This document shows, piece after piece, positions 4,812-7,273 of a stretch of 7,273 bases of DNA (positions are counted from its first letter, which is position 1; each line of letters opens with the position of its first letter). This DNA comes from Solirubrobacterales bacterium 70-9. GTDB lineage: Bacteria > Actinomycetota > Thermoleophilia > Solirubrobacterales > 70-9. The stretch lies in NCBI GenBank assembly GCA_001898095.1, contig MKSH01000134.1, positions 6,327-13,599 of the forward strand, in the 5' to 3' direction. The notes beneath the pieces are model-generated. The model was given only the letters and a program-made list of their open reading frames with translations. It did not search any database and was not told the origin of the DNA. Position numbers and translations under genes: made by a program.

Positions 4812-5930
4812 TTGTACTTCGACCTCACCGACGAGCAGGAAGCGATCCGCTCGACTGCCCACGACTTCCTCGCCGCGCGCTTCAAATCGGAGCGGATGCG
4901 GGAGATCGCCGGGTCCGAGGACGGCACCGACGAGGCCGGCTGGAAGGAGATGGCCGAGCTCGGCTGGGCCGGGCTGGCGCTGCCCGAGGAGTGGGGCGGC
5001 CAAGGTCTGGGGATCGTCGACCTCGCCGTGCTCTTCGAGGAGATGGGCTACGCGCTCGCGCCCTCGCCGCTCTTCTCCAACACCGTGGTCGGCCTGGCGC
5101 TTGCCGGGAGCGGCTCCGACGCGCAGAGGGAGCGTTGGCTGCGACCGCTCGCCGAGGGCACCGCGCGCGGCACCCAGGCGATCGTCGACGCAGGCTCGAC
5201 CGCGACGCCGGGCGCCTACCCGATGGAAGGCCAGGCCGATGGTGACGGCGACGGGGTGGTGTTGAACGGCAAGAAGGAGCTGGTCGCCGACGCGGCCGGC
5301 GCCGCCTTCTTCCTCGTCGCCACCTCGGACGGCCGCCGCCACATCGTCCCCGCCGATGCCGACGGGGTCAGCGTGGCCGCGGAGATCTCGATCGACACCA
5401 CGCGCCGGCTCTCGACCGTGAACTTCGACGGCGTGCGGGTGCCCGCCGACCAGACGCTGCCCGGCAAAGCCGCCGAGTTCCAGCGGGTCTTCCTGCTCGG
5501 CGCGGTGGCGCTCGCCGCCGAGTCGACCGGGGTGGCCCAGCGCGCCCTCGACATGGCGGTCGCCTACGCCAAGGACCGCGAACAGTTCGGCCGCCCGATC
5601 GGCGTCTACCAGGCGGTCTCGCACCGCTGCGCGCAGATGCTGCTGGAGACCGAGAACTCGCGCTCCGCCGTCTACGGCGCCGCCTGGGCCGCCGACGCCG
5701 ACCCCGACGCGCTGCCGCTCGCGGCCTCGATGGCGAAGGCCTACGCCTCCGACGCCGGCTGGCGCGTCCCCGACGCCTCGATCCAGGTCCACGGCGGGAT
5801 CGGCTTCACCTGGGAGCACGACCTCCACTTCTTCCTCAAGCGCGGCCGCGCCAACGCCTCGATGTACGGGGACGCGCGCTGGCACCGCGAGCAGGTGGCG
5901 AAGAAGGTCCTCGCTCCGACCGCGGCCTAG
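4812..5930 (+). CDS. Acyl-CoA dehydrogenase, non-catalytic (beta) subunit of a heterotetrameric FadE/ChsE-type enzyme
   Basis: The 372-residue partner of the preceding subunit starts with TTG 9 nt after its stop, so the two are surely co-transcribed. The fold is complete: an N-terminal helical domain beginning FDLTDEQEAIR, a middle domain with weak flavin motifs (the usual SEPxxGSD is replaced by VDAGSTATPG near 125-134), and a C-terminal domain. It carries DREQFGRPIG (255-264) and QVHGGIGFTWEH (325-336), the FAD-pyrophosphate motifs missing from the first subunit. It lacks a catalytic base: V232 aligns by eye with E242 of the partner, and residues 351-354 read MYGD where medium-chain enzymes have YEGT. 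It should therefore complete the FAD sites of an alpha2beta2 enzyme rather than act alone. Same-size beta subunits (about 373 residues) are known in the mycobacterial FadE27 (ChsE5) group. Confidence 0.9.
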   Translation: MYFDLTDEQEAIRSTAHDFLAARFKSERMREIAGSEDGTDEAGWKEMAELGWAGLALPEEWGGQGLGIVDLAVLFEEMGYALAPSPLFSNTVVGLALAGSGSDAQRERWLRPLAEGTARGTQAIVDAGSTATPGAYPMEGQADGDGDGVVLNGKKELVADAAGAAFFLVATSDGRRHIVPADADGVSVAAEISIDTTRRLSTVNFDGVRVPADQTLPGKAAEFQRVFLLGAVALAAESTGVAQRALDMAVAYAKDREQFGRPIGVYQAVSHRCAQMLLETENSRSAVYGAAWAADADPDALPLAASMAKAYASDAGWRVPDASIQVHGGIGFTWEHDLHFFLKRGRANASMYGDARWHREQVAKKVLAPTAA

Positions 5931-5971
5931 CGCGGTTCCTTTTCCGGCGTATGGACGGATAAGGAACCGCG
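5931..5971. repeat. 11-bp perfect inverted repeat between beta subunit and LLM gene
   Basis: The arms 5931-5941 (CGCGGTTCCTT) and 5961-5971 (AAGGAACCGCG) are exact complements. After one T-T mismatch they extend by four more pairs (TCCG/CGGA), leaving a 9-nt loop. The left arm starts right after the dehydrogenase stop, and the right arm ends on the first G of the GGAG ribosome-binding site (5971-5974). As RNA it could attenuate the LLM gene or stabilise the upstream message; as DNA it could be an operator. There is no U-tract. Confidence 0.7.
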
Positions 5972-5980
5972 GAGCCGAAG

Positions 5981-7021
5981 ATGAGCGCGCTGGATCGGAT
6001 CTCGGTCGCCGCGATCGGCAACTCGGTCGCCGACCTCGAGGCGGAGACGCTGCGTGCCGAGGTCGCCGGGGTGGAGTGCGTCTGGGCGCCGGAGCTCTTC
6101 CGCGCCGCCGACACCCAGGCCGCCTTCCTGGCGGCGAAGACCGAACGGATCGGGGTCGGCACCGGGATCGCCTGGGCCTTCACCCGCAGCCCCTTCATCC
6201 ACGCGATCAGCGCCCTCGACATCGACGAGATGTCGGGCGGGCGGTTCCGCCTCGGCCTCGGCTCGGGGGTGAAGCGCCTGAACGAGACCTGGCACAACGC
6301 CGACTACGGCCGCCCGGCGCCCCACCTCCGTGAGGCGATCGAGGCGACCCGGCTGATCATGGGCCAGGCCCACGCGGGCGCGCCGATCCGCTACGAGGGC
6401 GACTACTACGACATCGACATCAAGGGCTGGGTGCGTCCTCATCCGCCCGCTCGCGACACTCCGCCGCCGATCTACGCCGCCGCCCTGCAGGCGGGGATGT
6501 CGCGGATGGCCGGCGACGTCGCCGACGGGCTGATCGGCCATCCGATCCAGAGCCTGCGCTGGATCGACGAGGTGGTCGCCCCGGGATTCGAAGGCGGCCT
6601 CTGGCGCTCCGGCCGCGACCGCGCCGACTTCGACTACCTGCCGACCGTCTGCTGCGCGATCGACGACGACGAGGGTCGTGCACTCGACCTCGCCCGCCGC
6701 ACGATCTCCTTCTACGCGACTGTGAGGACCTACGCGCCGCTCTGGGAGATGCACGGCTTCCTCGACGCCGCCAACGCCGCCGGCGAGGCCTTCCGCCGCG
6801 GCGACCTCGCCGGCGTCCCGGCCGCGATCCCCGACGCGATGGTCGAGGCCTACTGCGCCGCCGGCCCGCTGGACAAGGTCAGCGCCCGGGTCGAGGAGAC
6901 CGCTGAACGCGCCGACGGCCTCTTCCTCACGCCGCCGACCTACTTCATCTCCGCCGAGGAGCTGAGCGAGTACCAGAACCGCATCATCGATGCCTTCGGC
7001 CCGGCGTCGGCTGGTCGGTAG
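5981..7021 (+). CDS. LLM-class oxidoreductase, probably F420-dependent
   Basis: This 346-residue member of the bacterial luciferase-like TIM-barrel family has the usual length. Recognisable parts are TERIGVGTGIAWAFTRSPF (54-72), LDIDEMSGGRFRLGLGSG (79-96) and PPPIYAAALQAGMSRMAGDVADG (161-183), all typical of actinobacterial F420-dependent members. Such enzymes use reduced or oxidised F420 (some use FMNH2) for hydride transfer on alcohols, ketones, imines or unsaturated substrates. The specific reaction cannot be told. GGAG (5971-5974) lies 6 nt before the ATG. It follows the dehydrogenase pair by 50 nt on the same strand, so it is probably in the same catabolic unit, though the hairpin between them may set separate control. 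No signal peptide is present. The family is secure; F420 use is inferred. Confidence 0.88.
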   Translation: MSALDRISVAAIGNSVADLEAETLRAEVAGVECVWAPELFRAADTQAAFLAAKTERIGVGTGIAWAFTRSPFIHAISALDIDEMSGGRFRLGLGSGVKRLNETWHNADYGRPAPHLREAIEATRLIMGQAHAGAPIRYEGDYYDIDIKGWVRPHPPARDTPPPIYAAALQAGMSRMAGDVADGLIGHPIQSLRWIDEVVAPGFEGGLWRSGRDRADFDYLPTVCCAIDDDEGRALDLARRTISFYATVRTYAPLWEMHGFLDAANAAGEAFRRGDLAGVPAAIPDAMVEAYCAAGPLDKVSARVEETAERADGLFLTPPTYFISAEELSEYQNRIIDAFGPASAGR

Positions 7022-7030
7022 GGAGGGGCG

Positions 7031-7049
7031 CGGGGCCGCGGGGCCGCGG
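7031..7049 (+). repeat. Short GC-only tandem repeat
   Basis: CGGGGCCG occurs twice in tandem, followed by CGG, shortly after the LLM stop codon. It could add structure upstream of the terminator-like hairpin. Simple composition may explain it. Confidence 0.4.
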
Positions 7050-7067
7050 AGGGACGACCAAGGGACG

Positions 7068-7119
7068 CGGCCCTCTCGTAGGCGGTCACAGCCTGCCCGG
7101 ACCGCCTACGAGAGGGCCG
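7068..7119. terminator. 20-bp perfect hairpin downstream of the LLM gene
   Basis: The arms 7068-7087 and 7100-7119 pair without mismatch around a 12-nt loop (ACAGCCTGCCCG). The repeat starts 46 nt after the LLM stop. No U-tract follows, which is common for actinobacterial terminator-like stems. A symmetrical stem could also stop transcription from a gene entering from the right. Other possibilities are a dispersed repeat element or an mRNA 3'-end stabiliser. Confidence 0.6.
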
Positions 7120-7273
7120 GGTCACGGGGAGAGGGCGAGAGTGCGCGTCCCGTGCGGGTCCCGGGGGAGATCCGCGACGAGGTGCGCGGGTCCGGCGCGG
7201 AACTCCGCGTCCCTTGAGGAGACGTCACATCCGTCCCATCGGTCAGTTCCTTGCCGTGGAGAGAAACTCTCTC
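7120..7273. other. Right-edge region without a supported gene
   Basis: No coding frame here has a convincing start, ribosome-binding site or motif. The stretch holds several GC-rich inverted and repeated words (GCGTCCC and GCGGGTCC variants; CGCGGA/TCCGCG at about 7195-7208). At the very edge GAGAG-AAA-CTCTC (7259-7271) could form a small hairpin. A gene ending or beginning just beyond 7273 is possible but cannot be shown. Confidence 0.4.

Noticed and set aside
3603..5885. A 760-codon open frame antisense to both acyl-CoA dehydrogenase genes
   Set aside because: Long antisense frames are expected in high-GC genes with GC-ending codons. The translation is compositionally biased, has no domain, and the sense genes are unmistakable.
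6990..7217. A 75-codon rightward frame overlapping the LLM gene end and the hairpin
   Set aside because: Arg/Gly-rich, no ribosome-binding site, and runs through both arms of the inverted repeat.
7246..7273. Possible end of a leftward gene (REFLSTARN then stop) entering from the right
   Set aside because: Nine codons carry no identifiable motif, and the other two minus frames are also open at this edge.

Overview
The window is G+C-rich, with dense genes, GC-ending codons and some TTG starts. Two features suggest a high-GC actinobacterium: a likely coenzyme-F420-dependent luciferase-like enzyme, and a paired acyl-CoA dehydrogenase of the type known from mycobacterial FadE/ChsE heterotetramers. 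The small acidic lipoprotein resembles ones I associate with Thermoleophilia/Solirubrobacterales. The phylum is fairly safe; the order is inference.

Layout. At the left edge, the first 79 codons of a leftward gene (1-237) resemble the middle and later part of BtuF-type cobalamin-binding proteins, so it looks N-terminally short. A short divergent promoter region (238-348) follows, holding a possible 15-codon leader ORF. Then come a complete CNNM/CorC-family membrane protein (349-1665) and an unrecognised 82-residue protein (1712-1960). Converging on these is a leftward 3-hydroxyacyl-CoA dehydrogenase (1991-2818) whose cofactor site looks NADP-type. A second divergent region (2819-2988) leads to an acidic lipoprotein (2989-3576) with strikingly GAA-biased glutamate codons.

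The right half is a rightward catabolic cluster: two adjacent acyl-CoA dehydrogenase subunits (3621-4802 and 4812-5930, 9 nt apart) and an LLM-class oxidoreductase (5981-7021). The two dehydrogenases carry complementary halves of the active site, as expected of an obligate alpha2beta2 enzyme. With the hydroxyacyl-CoA dehydrogenase, this indicates beta-oxidation of an acyl-CoA, possibly bulky or branched. The substrate cannot be read from this window.

Three long perfect inverted repeats mark this cluster: one touching the start codon of the first dehydrogenase, one touching the ribosome-binding site of the LLM gene, and a 20-bp one after the LLM gene. None has a U-tract. I see no RNA genes, insertion sequences or CRISPR arrays, and no clearly new multi-gene system. 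The more unusual points are the split active site, the inverted repeats at start sites, the leader ORF before the CNNM gene and the codon bias of the lipoprotein.
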